Positions 26,230 through 35,716 of a DNA stretch of 64,000 nt are shown one piece after another (within the stretch, counting starts at the first letter, position 1; the number at the start of each line of letters is the position of its first letter). Below the pieces are notes generated by a model. The model was not told the origin of the DNA. It ran no database searches and was given only the letters and a program-made list of their open reading frames with translations. The stretch covers positions 14,523 through 78,522 of the forward strand of contig JAVYSA010000001.1 of assembly GCA_038729445.1 (NCBI GenBank). The letters are read 5' to 3'. The DNA is from Lutacidiplasma sp038729445. GTDB lineage: Archaea; Thermoplasmatota; Thermoplasmata; Lutacidiplasmatales; UBA184. The position numbers were made by a program, and so were the translations under genes.

Positions 26230-26780
26230 TTAGCGCGTCGGCGGCCCCCCGTCCAGCTCCTCGAGGCTCCACTCCCGGTACCGTCGCCCGCCCGAGAGGC
26301 GGCCGATCGTCCGGTGGAGGCCCGACCAGACCGTCCCCGACGGGATCGTCCCCGCGTCGAGCGCATCGAGCCACCGGACCAGGACCTCCCGCTCGGCACC
26401 GCCGCCCTCCTGGGCGGAGGGGACGGGCCGGGCCTCCCGGAGGACCTCGACGCCCTCCGGCCGCACGTGCCAGACGCCGACGAACGCGGCCCGGTGGGGA
26501 CCCGTCGCGGCCGCGAGGCGCGCCGCGGCGCCGCGGCGCGCGAGGGCGACCGCCACCCAGCTCGCCCAGCGCCGCCGCCGCAGCGCCTGGCCGAGGGCCT
26601 CCGTCGCCGCCGCGCGCTTGAGCTCGATGACACCGATCTCCGATCCCCGCCGGGCGACCAGGTCGAAGTAGTCGGTCCCGTCCGGGTCCGCGTGGACCCG
26701 GTACCCCCGGGCCTCCAGCCAGGCCCGGACCGGGACCCGCATCGCCGCCTCGGAGGGGAACGGCTCGCCCGGGGCAGCCG

Positions 26781-26784
<4 letters not shown>
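26230..26784 (-). CDS. PD-(D/E)XK nuclease-like protein in the mutSL operon
   Basis: 184 residues. After an N-terminal helix (WLEARGYRVH), DYFDLVARRGSEIGVIELKRA (about 35-56) gives Asp near 40 and Glu-x-Lys near 53-55, spaced as in the PD-(D/E)XK restriction-endonuclease fold; WASWVAVALARR follows as the usual next strand. The C-terminal 90 residues are basic and unrecognised. The GTG start overlaps the mutL stop (GTGA), so it is the third gene of mutS-mutL-X. Its position suggests a strand-cutting or end-processing role in mismatch repair. That role is inference; the fold is read from motif only. Confidence 0.65.
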
Positions 26785-28585
<1,801 letters not shown>

Positions 28586-28589
<4 letters not shown>

Positions 28590-31195
28590 CGGTCCCCCTC
28601 CGCCGGGGGCGATCCGGCGAGCCGCGCCTTGAGCTCCGCGAGGCGCCGCAGCGCCTCGACCGGCGTGATCCGCTCGACGTCGATCGACCGGATCTCCTCC
28701 TCGACCGGCGACGGGGGCGCGGCTTGGGCCACGAGGATCGCCTGCGCGTAGCGGGGACCGCCCCCGGCGGCGGCCCGCCGGTCCGCGAGCGCGAGGCCTT
28801 CCGCCTCGAGCCGCCGCAGCAACCGCTGGGCCTCCTCGAGGACCGGGGCCGGCAGCCCGGCGAGCCGCGCGACGTGGACCCCATAGCTGCGGTCGGTCGC
28901 CCCGGGGACCAGGCGGTGGAGGAAGACGATCCCGTCCGGGTGCTCCCGGACGGCGAGGTGCGCGAGCCGGGCCGAGGGGAGGCGCTCGACCAGCTCGGTG
29001 AGGTGGTGGTAGTGCGTCGCCAGGATGGTGCGCGCGCGGACGGTGTCGTGGAGGTGCCGCAGGACCGCCCATGCGATCGCGACGCCGTCGAACGTGCTCG
29101 TGCCCCGGCCGACCTCGTCGAGCAGCACGAGCGAGCGGGGGGTCGCCTCCCGAAGGATCTCGGCGACCTCCGCCATCTCGACCATGAAGCTCGACTTGCC
29201 GCGGCCGATCTCGTCGGTGAAGCCCATCCGCGTGTAGAGGCCGTCGACCCGGCCGATCCGGGCAAACCGGGCCGGCACGAACGCCCCGCTCTGCGCAAGG
29301 ACCACCAGGAGGCCGACCTGGCGCATGTAGGTCGACTTGCCGGACATGTTCGGCCCGGTCAGGACGAGGAGGCGGGACCCCTCCCCCTCCAGGTCGACGT
29401 CGTTCGGGACGAACCGCTCGGCGAGGAGGCGGTCGAGGATCGGGTGGCGGCCCTCGCGGATCCTGAGCTCGGTCGACTCGTCGACCTCGGGCCGGACGCA
29501 GCGCCCGTGGACGGCCCGGGTCGCGAACGACTGCAGGGCATCGAGCGAGCCCAGCGCCCGGCCGATGCGGTGGAGCGCCGGAGCCGCGCGGTCGACCTCC
29601 TCGAGGAGGCGATCCCATGCCCGGAGCTCCTCCTCCCGGACCCGGGCCCGGGCGGCCAAGACCCGCGCGGAGCAGGCCTCGAGGCGGTCGGTGGTGTACC
29701 GTTCCGCCTGGGCGACGGTCTGGCGCCGGCGGTAGTGGGAAGGGACCTTCCCGGTGTGGGCCCGCCCGACCTCGAGGTAGTAGCCGAAGATCTGGTTGTA
29801 GCGGACGTGCAGCGTGCGGATTCCGGTCGCCTCCCTCTCCTCGCGCTCGAGGGCCTCGATCTCCCGGACCGCCGCGTCCTCCTCTGCGCGGGCCCGGTCG
29901 ACCTCCTCCGCGTGACCGGGGCGGAGGAAGCCGCCCGCCTCGAGGGTCGGGGGGATCTCCGCGGGGAGCGACGCCTCGAGCGTGGCCAACAGCTCTCCGG
30001 GCGGAACGAGGTCCCGGACGAGGCGCTCGACGAGCTCCGATCCCAGCCCGGATCCCAGGGCGGACCGCAGCGGACCGAGCCGTCGCAGGCCGTCGCGCAG
30101 CGCCCCGAGGTCGGGGGGCCGGACCCTCCGCCCGACGACGCGGGAGGCGATCCGGCCGATGTCCGGTGCGTGGGAGAGGTGCTCCCGGACGGCGGCGAGG
30201 GCCGCGGGCGCCCCGACCAGGGCCGCGACCGCGTCCTGGCGGTCCCGGATCGGCCCGACATCAGCGAGTGGGTGGGTCAGCCAGAAGGAGAGGGTCCTCC
30301 GCCCCGCGGCGGTCCGCGTCTCGTCCCAGCTGCCGACGAGCGTCGAGCCCGAGGGATCGTCCGGGTTCATCGGACGGCTGATCTCGAGGTGGCGCAGGGT
30401 CTTGGCGTCGAGGCGCAGCGTCCGCGGGGGAGCCCCCCGGCCGGCCGGACCCAACAGGGGAAGGAGCCGGGGCTGCGTCGCGGCGAGATAGGCGGCCAGG
30501 GAGCGGTCGGCGAGCGCGACGGCCGGGGATTCCGGCGGGGCGGCCCCGGCCGAGGGGGATGCCTCCTCCGCGAGGGGGGGCGGGGAGGCCTCCACGGCGG
30601 CGGAGGGGAACTCGCGCCGGAGGACTGCGCCCAGCGGGCCCTCCGCCTCGGCCGCGGGAGCGACGAGGATCTCCCGAGGGAAGTACGGGGCCAGGGCCGC
30701 CGCGACCGACTCCGGGCGGGGCTCGTCCGAGAGCCCGTGGTACCACTCGCCGGTCGAGACGTCGACGGCGGCCCACGCCCCGGCCCCCTCCGCGACGACC
30801 GCCGCCGCGAGGAAGTTGTGGTCGGGTCCTCCCAGGATGCCGTCCTCGACGGCGGTGCCCGGCGTGACGACGCGGGTCACCTCCCGTCGGAAGAGGCCCT
30901 TGCCGTCCGCCGGCTCCTCGACCTGGTCGCACAGGGCGACGCGGTGGCCCTTGCGGACGAGCCGGGCGAGGTACGACTCGACCGCGTGGTGCGGCACGCC
31001 CGCCATCGGCGTCCGCTGGCCGTGTGCGTCCGGCGCGCGGGCGGTCAGCTGGACGTCGAGCTCGCGGGCGAGCAGCTTCGCATCCTCCCCGAACGTCTCG
31101 TAGAAGTCCCCGACCCGGAACAGGACGAGGTGCCCGGGGTAGCGCGCGCGGACCCGCTCGTACTGCTCGAGGAGCGGGGTCAGGGAGGCGCCCAT
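28586..31195 (-). CDS. mutS: DNA mismatch repair protein MutS
   Basis: 869 residues, the length of bacterial MutS1. RVGDFYETF near residue 25 holds the Phe-x-Glu mismatch-reading pair. The C-terminal ATPase has TGPNMSGKST (about 612), LVLLDEVGRGTST (about 690) and ATHYHHL. Lever and clamp regions lie between, and a short tail after the ATPase could carry the MutL-binding/tetramer segment. Three repair genes follow one promoter: the TATA box at 31218-31225 lies 27 nt before ATG 31195, so the mRNA is leaderless. Confidence 0.97.
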
Positions 31196-31217
31196 CGGCC
31201 CGGCAGTCGGCGAGGCC

Positions 31218-31225
31218 CATATAAT
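31218..31225 (-). promoter_or_regulatory. TATA box of the mutS-mutL-nuclease operon
   Basis: ATTATATG on the minus strand, centred about 26 nt before ATG 31195. It sits between tRNA-Ser and mutS. Confidence 0.65.
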
Positions 31226-31245
31226 CCCGAGCGCGCCCGCCGCGG

Positions 31246-31329
31246 CGCTGAGGGGGAGATTTGAACTCCCGCGGCGTCGCCGCCACCAGCTTTCAAGGCT
31301 GGCGCCTTTCCGGGCTAGGCTACCTCAGC
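31246..31329 (-). tRNA. tRNA-Ser (UGA anticodon)
   Basis: A type II tRNA on the minus strand. The acceptor GCTGAGG pairs fully with CCTCAGC, the anticodon stem CCAGC/GCTGG encloses loop CTTGAAA (anticodon TGA at 31295-31293), a long variable arm forms a GGCG/CGCC hairpin, and the T arm is GGGAG-TTCAAAT-CTCCC. Discriminator G, no encoded CCA, no intron. It lies between tRNA-Gly and mutS. Confidence 0.93.
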
Positions 31330-31386
31330 GCGCCCCGGCGGAAGCCGGGGCGGCTACAAGAAGGCCACCCGCGGGGGCCGGCCGAG

Positions 31387-31484
31387 TGCAGGTGCCGGGA
31401 GTTCCGCGCCGGGAACGGCCCCGGCGATTCGAACCCGGGCGGTCAGCTTGGAGGGCTGACATCCTACCGCTAGATTACACCTGC
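31387..31484 (-). tRNA. tRNA-Gly (UCC anticodon) with a T-arm intron
   Basis: Minus strand. Acceptor GCAGGTG/CACCTGC pairs perfectly, the D arm is ATCT..GGAT and the anticodon stem TCAGC/GCTGA encloses loop CCTCCAA (anticodon TCC at 31452-31450). The T arm starts CCGGG-TTCGAA, is broken by 27 nt (31401-31427) and resumes T-CCCGG. Without the insert the T stem CCGGG/CCCGG and loop TTCGAAT are perfect. The residue before the anticodon is C33, not the near-universal U33. Discriminator A, no CCA. It follows the Cgi121 gene on the same strand. Confidence 0.85.
31401..31427 (-). other. Non-canonical intron, position 59/60 of tRNA-Gly
   Basis: 27 nt. Its own hairpin is CGCCGGG...CCCGGCG. The last four bases (GAAC) can pair with GTTC of the T stem/loop, giving a helix flanked by a GAAT bulge on one strand and a TC/CT bulge on the other, a relaxed form of the bulge-helix-bulge recognised by the archaeal splicing endonuclease. 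The exact cut may shift by one base because T occurs at both edges. Confidence 0.75.
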
Positions 31485-31521
31485 GCGGACCGGCCGGCAC
31501 GCGGAGAGACGGGGGGACTAC

Positions 31522-32091
31522 CTAACCTTTCCCGCCGCCCGTGGCGGGGGCCAGGTCGACGAGCGCAACGCGCTCGAGGACCAGCGCCTCCCATGCGGAG
31601 CGCGGCACGATCTCCCGCTCGGCGGCGGAGATGCCGAGGCGCTCGAGCGTCGCCTCGGTCGGCGGCCGGGGGTAGGCGGTCGGATCGGGCCGGAGGCCGA
31701 ACGCCTCCCGGACCTCGGCGAGCGAGCGCGGACGCTCGACCAGGAGCACGAACTGGGTCGTCCCCTCGTGGACGCCGACCTTCGCCAGGGCCCGCCCCAG
31801 CTGGTCGTCGCCGGCGACGTAGAGGGCGAGCTCCGCTCCCCGGTCGCGCAGCCGTTGCGCGCCCTCGCGCCGGCTCCGCCCCAGGTGCGCCCACGCCGAG
31901 AGGAGATGGCGCTCCCCCGCGATCGCCTCCGCGTCGAACAGCGCGACGAGCGGACCGTCCGGATCGGCGAGACGCCGGATCGCGGAGACGAGCTCGGCCG
32001 AGGTCGGCCGGCCGGGGACGGCGCGGCATGCGCCCTCCGCCTGCAGAGACCGGACGGGGGAAACCCCCGCCGGAGGGGAGGTCTCCGTCAT
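31522..32091 (-). CDS. cgi121: KEOPS complex subunit Cgi121
   Basis: 189 residues. HLLSAWAHLGRSRREGAQRLRDRGAELALYVAGDDQ (about 62-97) and the following AKVGVHEGTTQFVLLV strand are the Cgi121 core that binds the tRNA acceptor end and contacts Bud32 in KEOPS, the complex that makes t6A37. The C-terminal half (RLGISAAEREIVPRSAWEALVLERVALVDL) is also typical. The first 30 residues are a loose extension. ATG overlaps the MBL stop (ATGA). No other KEOPS gene is in the window. Confidence 0.85.
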   Translation of the reverse strand: MTETSPPAGVSPVRSLQAEGACRAVPGRPTSAELVSAIRRLADPDGPLVALFDAEAIAGERHLLSAWAHLGRSRREGAQRLRDRGAELALYVAGDDQLGRALAKVGVHEGTTQFVLLVERPRSLAEVREAFGLRPDPTAYPRPPTEATLERLGISAAEREIVPRSAWEALVLERVALVDLAPATGGGKG

Positions 32092-32699
32092 TGGCGCATG
32101 AACCGGAGGAACTCCTCCTTCGTCCGCGGCGCGAGGGTATAGTTCTCCTCCCGCTCGCGTCCGATGGTCGAGGTCGGCGTGACCCCGTAGTCGTGGCCGG
32201 GGAGGACCACCAGCGCCGGGTCTAGCCGGGCGACGATCCCGTGGAGGGTCTCGTACATCGCCTCCGGATCCCCTCCGGGGAGGTCGGTCCGCCCGCACTC
32301 CCCCACGAACAGCGTGTCCCCCGTGGCGACGTGGCCCTCGAACCGGTAGAAGACCGAATCCGGCGTGTGCCCGGGGGTGTGGAGGACCTCGATGCGGAGG
32401 CGGCCGGCCTCGAGCGTGGCCCCGTCGTCCACCGGAAGGTCCGGATGGCGGGGGCTCGCCCGGTGGGCGACCACCCTGGCCCCGGTCCGGGCGACGACGT
32501 CGGCATTCCCCGCCACATGGTCCGGGTGGTGGTGGGTGTTCAGCACGTACGCCACCCGGATCCCTCGCCGGTCGATCGCCTCGATCACCTCCTCGGGGCC
32601 GAAGGACGGGTCGATCACGACCCCGTAGCCTCCCTCGCCTTCCGCCACGAGGTAGGTGAAGTTCTGGTACGGGCCGACGTGGAACTGCTCGAGGAGCAC
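32088..32699 (-). CDS. MBL-fold metallohydrolase (glyoxalase II / persulfide dioxygenase-like)
   Basis: 203 residues. NTHHHPDHVAG (about 60-70) is the HxHxDH metal motif. LHTPGHTPDS, ATGDTLFVGECGRTDLPGG and VLPGHDYG supply the remaining His/Asp ligands in glyoxalase II order. GRTDLPGG is typical of the GloB/ETHE1 branch. The substrate is probably a thioester or persulfide but cannot be fixed from sequence. GTG 32699 is chosen since TATA-like TCAAATAC (32720-32727) lies about 25 nt upstream; longer starts cross the promoter. Co-translated with cgi121. Confidence 0.85.
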   Translation of the reverse strand: MLLEQFHVGPYQNFTYLVAEGEGGYGVVIDPSFGPEEVIEAIDRRGIRVAYVLNTHHHPDHVAGNADVVARTGARVVAHRASPRHPDLPVDDGATLEAGRLRIEVLHTPGHTPDSVFYRFEGHVATGDTLFVGECGRTDLPGGDPEAMYETLHGIVARLDPALVVLPGHDYGVTPTSTIGREREENYTLAPRTKEEFLRFMRQ

Positions 32700-32719
32700 G
32701 GGGCGAACAGCGGACTCGG

Positions 32720-32727
32720 GTATTTGA
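32720..32727 (-). promoter_or_regulatory. TATA-like box for MBL-cgi121
   Basis: TCAAATAC on the minus strand, about 25 nt before GTG 32699; it decides that start. Confidence 0.55.
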
Positions 32728-32782
32728 CCGTCGGGAGGGGATCGGGCCCTCCCCTCCGGTGCTCGCCGGCGGTGCGCCGCTC

Positions 32783-32790
32783 CTTTTAAG
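32783..32790 (+). promoter_or_regulatory. TATA-like box for the ABC exporter operon
   Basis: CTTTTAAG, about 34 nt before ATG 32821. Confidence 0.5.
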
Positions 32791-32820
32791 CCCGGGAGGG
32801 TCGCGAGTCCGGAGGGTTCC

Positions 32821-33831
32821 ATGGCGGACGACGCCGCGGTCGCGGTCGATCGGCTGACGAAGGTTTACGAGGGAGGCGTCCGTGCCCTCGACGGGATCTC
32901 GTTCGAGGTCCGTCCGGGAGAGGCGTTCGGGCTCCTCGGCCCGAACGGCGCCGGCAAGACGACGACCGTGTCGATCCTGACCACGCTCGTCCAGCCGACC
33001 GGAGGCACGGCCCAGGTCGACGGGATCGACGTGACCGAGCGGCCGGAGGAGGTCCGCCGGCGGATCGGCCTCGCCTTCCAGGTCTCGACCGCCGACGGCG
33101 AGTTGACCGGCCGGGAGAACCTCGAGGTCGCCGCGGGCCTCGAGGGGATGCCACGGGCGCTGGCCCGGCGCCGGATCGACGAGCTGCTCGAGCGGATGCA
33201 GCTCGCCGCGGCGGCCGACCGGCCGGCGAAGACCTACTCCGGGGGGATGCGCCGCCGGCTGGAGCTCGCCGTCGGGGTCGTCCATGCCCCGAAGATCCTC
33301 TTCCTCGACGAGCCGACCCTGGGGCTCGATCCGCAAAGCCGGGCCGGATTCTGGGAGTTCATCCGCCGCCTGCGCGAGGAGACCGGGCTCACGCTCGTGC
33401 TGTGCACCCACTACCTCGAGGAGGCCGACCAGCTCTGCGAGCGGATCGCGATCGTCGACCACGGCCGGATCGCGGCGATCGGCACCCCGGCGGAGCTCAA
33501 GGACCGCATCGGCGGGGACACGGTCGCGGTCCGGCCGACCGCCGCCGCCGACCTGGAACCGATCCTCCGCGGGATTCCGGGCGTGCTGGGGGTCGCCGCG
33601 CACGACGGGTCCTGGCGCGTCAAGTGCTCCCGCGGGGAGTCGCTGGTGCCCGCGATCGTGACGGCCTGCGATCGGGCCGGCGTCGCGCTGGCGAGCGTCG
33701 AGATCCGCAAGCCGAGCCTCGAGGAGGTCTTCCTCGAGCTCACCGGACGAGAGTACCGGGAGGAGGAGGGGAGCGCGGGCTCGTTCTTCGCGGAGCGGTT
33801 CCAGCAGATGCGCCAGGCGGGGAGGCGCTGA
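32821..33831 (+). CDS. ABC transporter ATP-binding protein (DrrA-like)
   Basis: 336 residues. GPNGAGKTTT (about 40-49) is Walker A, TYSGGMRRRLELA (about 139) the ABC signature, ILFLDEPTLGLDP (about 158) Walker B with D-loop, and LCTHYLEEADQL (about 193) the H-loop. The roughly 100-residue C-terminal domain is typical of the daunorubicin-resistance exporter branch. It energises the permease encoded next (TGATG overlap). The substrate, drug or lipid, is unknown. Confidence 0.93.
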   Translation: MADDAAVAVDRLTKVYEGGVRALDGISFEVRPGEAFGLLGPNGAGKTTTVSILTTLVQPTGGTAQVDGIDVTERPEEVRRRIGLAFQVSTADGELTGRENLEVAAGLEGMPRALARRRIDELLERMQLAAAADRPAKTYSGGMRRRLELAVGVVHAPKILFLDEPTLGLDPQSRAGFWEFIRRLREETGLTLVLCTHYLEEADQLCERIAIVDHGRIAAIGTPAELKDRIGGDTVAVRPTAAADLEPILRGIPGVLGVAAHDGSWRVKCSRGESLVPAIVTACDRAGVALASVEIRKPSLEEVFLELTGREYREEEGSAGSFFAERFQQMRQAGRR

Positions 33832-34655
33832 TGCTGCAGGAGCTCTACGCCCTCCTCCGCCGGGAGTTCCTGCGGTGGGTCCGCAGCCCGATCTGGATCT
33901 TCACGAGCCTCCTCCTGCCGATCCTCTACCTGATCCTCTTCGGCCAAGGGTTCGGCCAGGGGCTCAACCAGTGCCCCCCGCCGCTCGGCCTCTCCTGCTT
34001 CCTGGGCGCGCCGAACTACTTCTCGTTCTTCTCGGTCGGGATGGTCGGCTTCGTCGCCCTCACCATGTCCCTGTTCAGCGGGGCGAACATCATCTTCGAC
34101 AAGGGGGCGGGCATCATCAAGCGCCAGGTCGCGACGCCGGCGCCGCGCTCGGCCCTGTTCCTCTCCCCGCTCCTCTTCCGCTCGCTCATGGGGCTCGTCC
34201 CCGCCTTCCTCGTCCTCGGGCTCGCGGTCGTCCTCGCCCACGTGCCGGGGTTCGTCGGGCTCACCATCAGCCACAACCCCGGTGTGGTCGGCGCCCTCGA
34301 GATCGTCGCCGCGGTCGTCGTCCTGTCGCTGATGTTCAACGCCCTCTTCCTCGCCTTCGGCTTCGCGCTCGAGAGCCCGAACTCCTACTTCGGCATCGTC
34401 AACATGCTCAACCTGCCGATCCTCTTCCTTTCCAACGCCCTCTACCCGCCGCTCGACGAGCCGGGCTGGCTCCTCTCGATCTCCACGTACAATCCGGTCT
34501 CCCTGTGCATCAACGTGATGCGCATCAACCTCTTCGGCTCGGGCGCCTACTACGCGGAGCCCGCGGCGGTCTACCTCGCCGGCCTGCTCGCATGGGCGGC
34601 TCTCTTCCTGGTCGCCGCCGTCGCCGTGGGGCGCCGGGCGATGCGGACCCCGTAG
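33831..34655 (+). CDS. ABC-2 type transporter permease
   Basis: 274 residues with six predicted membrane helices. The N-terminal cytoplasmic helix RREFLRWVRSPIW leads into LLLPILYLILFG, and the later FLSNALYPPLDEPGWLLSISTYNPVS stretch is the conserved ABC-2 permease block before the last helix. It pairs with the DrrA-like ATPase as a dimeric exporter. It ends 14 nt before the stop of the converging orphan gene. Confidence 0.92.
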   Translation: MLQELYALLRREFLRWVRSPIWIFTSLLLPILYLILFGQGFGQGLNQCPPPLGLSCFLGAPNYFSFFSVGMVGFVALTMSLFSGANIIFDKGAGIIKRQVATPAPRSALFLSPLLFRSLMGLVPAFLVLGLAVVLAHVPGFVGLTISHNPGVVGALEIVAAVVVLSLMFNALFLAFGFALESPNSYFGIVNMLNLPILFLSNALYPPLDEPGWLLSISTYNPVSLCINVMRINLFGSGAYYAEPAAVYLAGLLAWAALFLVAAVAVGRRAMRTP

Positions 34656-34668
34656 GGGCGGCCGCCCG

Positions 34669-35574
34669 CTAGGGGCCGAACTCGGGCGCCCGATCCCGGT
34701 CGGAGGCGGCTCCCGTCGCCGCGTTCACCAGGATCCGGCCCCGGGGGCCCTCGCAGTACCACAGCGGCAGGTGGACCAGGGCGAACGCCCCGAGCCGGAC
34801 GTCGTCCGGTCCGGGGGAGACCCGCCGGGTCTCCACGACCACCGTCCCCCCGAGCTGCTCCGTGTGGTCGACCCGGACCGTGTGGCGGGAGCGGATCCAT
34901 TCGAGCGCGAGGGCACCGGCGTCGGCCGGACCGATCACCGGAGGGATGCGCTCCGCCCCCTCCGGGAGGTTTGGGGAGAGCTCGTACGCCGCGCCTTCCC
35001 AGGCCTCGACCCGGGAGTCGAGGCCATGGACGGCGAGCAGGTGCTCCTCGACCTCGCCGGGGCCCCCGTGGGGCGCCGGAATGCGGACGCGGTACGGGGC
35101 GACGAAGTAGGGGATGGCGCGCAGCGTCCGCCGGAGCGTGCGGTCCGGGACGATCCGATCGAGGTCGTCGCGGGTCAGCCGCGGCACCACGTATCGGTCC
35201 CCCTGCGGGACGACGACCAGAGGGGGCTCCAGCGGGAGCTCCCCCCCGACCGGCGACGGGGGATCGCCCCCGAGGAGGAGCTCCCCCAACGCGGGGCCGA
35301 GCGTCGTGGGGTCGAGGATCTCGATCGCCCGCTCGGAGGCGAGCGACCGCGCGACCGGCCCGGGGTCCGACGGGTACACCGCGATCCGATGGACGGCCTC
35401 GGGGGGGAACGCCGGCTCGAGGTCGTGGGGGGTGCGGACCTCCCGGAGGAGGATCAGGGCCCGCCGGTCCTTTGGGCGCCAGGCCACGATCCCTTCCGGC
35501 CGGTCGGCGACCTGGTAGTCGGCCCCCTCGAGGATCCGGCCCAGTCGGCGCCACCGGTCGCCGTCCGTCGCCAC
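34669..35574 (-). CDS. Uncharacterised protein, 301 residues
   Basis: Not recognised with confidence. The N-terminus (RWRRLGRILEGADYQV...DRRALILLREVRT) has the helix-strand-strand look of an Mrr/restriction-endonuclease-like or Rossmann-like start, but no full catalytic set is visible. Residues about 115-165 form a charged segment (RLTRDDLDRIVPDRTLRRTLRAI), and the C-terminus ends in LPLWYCEGPRGRILVNAATG, a strand-turn-strand resembling protein-interaction or cofactor-holding modules. There are no membrane helices. A TATA-like GAGATAACC at 35596-35604 lies about 25 nt before ATG 35574, and composition is that of real protein, so the gene call is firm. Confidence 0.75.
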   Translation of the reverse strand: MATDGDRWRRLGRILEGADYQVADRPEGIVAWRPKDRRALILLREVRTPHDLEPAFPPEAVHRIAVYPSDPGPVARSLASERAIEILDPTTLGPALGELLLGGDPPSPVGGELPLEPPLVVVPQGDRYVVPRLTRDDLDRIVPDRTLRRTLRAIPYFVAPYRVRIPAPHGGPGEVEEHLLAVHGLDSRVEAWEGAAYELSPNLPEGAERIPPVIGPADAGALALEWIRSRHTVRVDHTEQLGGTVVVETRRVSPGPDDVRLGAFALVHLPLWYCEGPRGRILVNAATGAASDRDRAPEFGP

Positions 35575-35682
35575 GCCGGGGGGAGCCCCCTCGCGGTTAT
35601 CTCGATGGCGTGCGGGTGGCCCACCGGGCTCCCGGGAGCGGGCTGGCCCCTCCGGGCGGGAGCGCCTCCCCCCGAAGACAGT

Positions 35683-35690
35683 CTATATAT
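35683..35690 (+). promoter_or_regulatory. TATA box of the Cdc48 gene
   Basis: CTATATAT, about 30 nt before ATG 35717; one of the strongest boxes in the window. Confidence 0.65.
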
Positions 35691-35716
35691 CGCGACCCGT
35701 CCGTTCATCGTTCCGG

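Noticed and set aside
31387..31484. tRNA-Gly as a pseudogene
   Set aside because: All stems become perfect once 27 nt are removed and the insert has intron-like pairing, which decay would not produce by chance.
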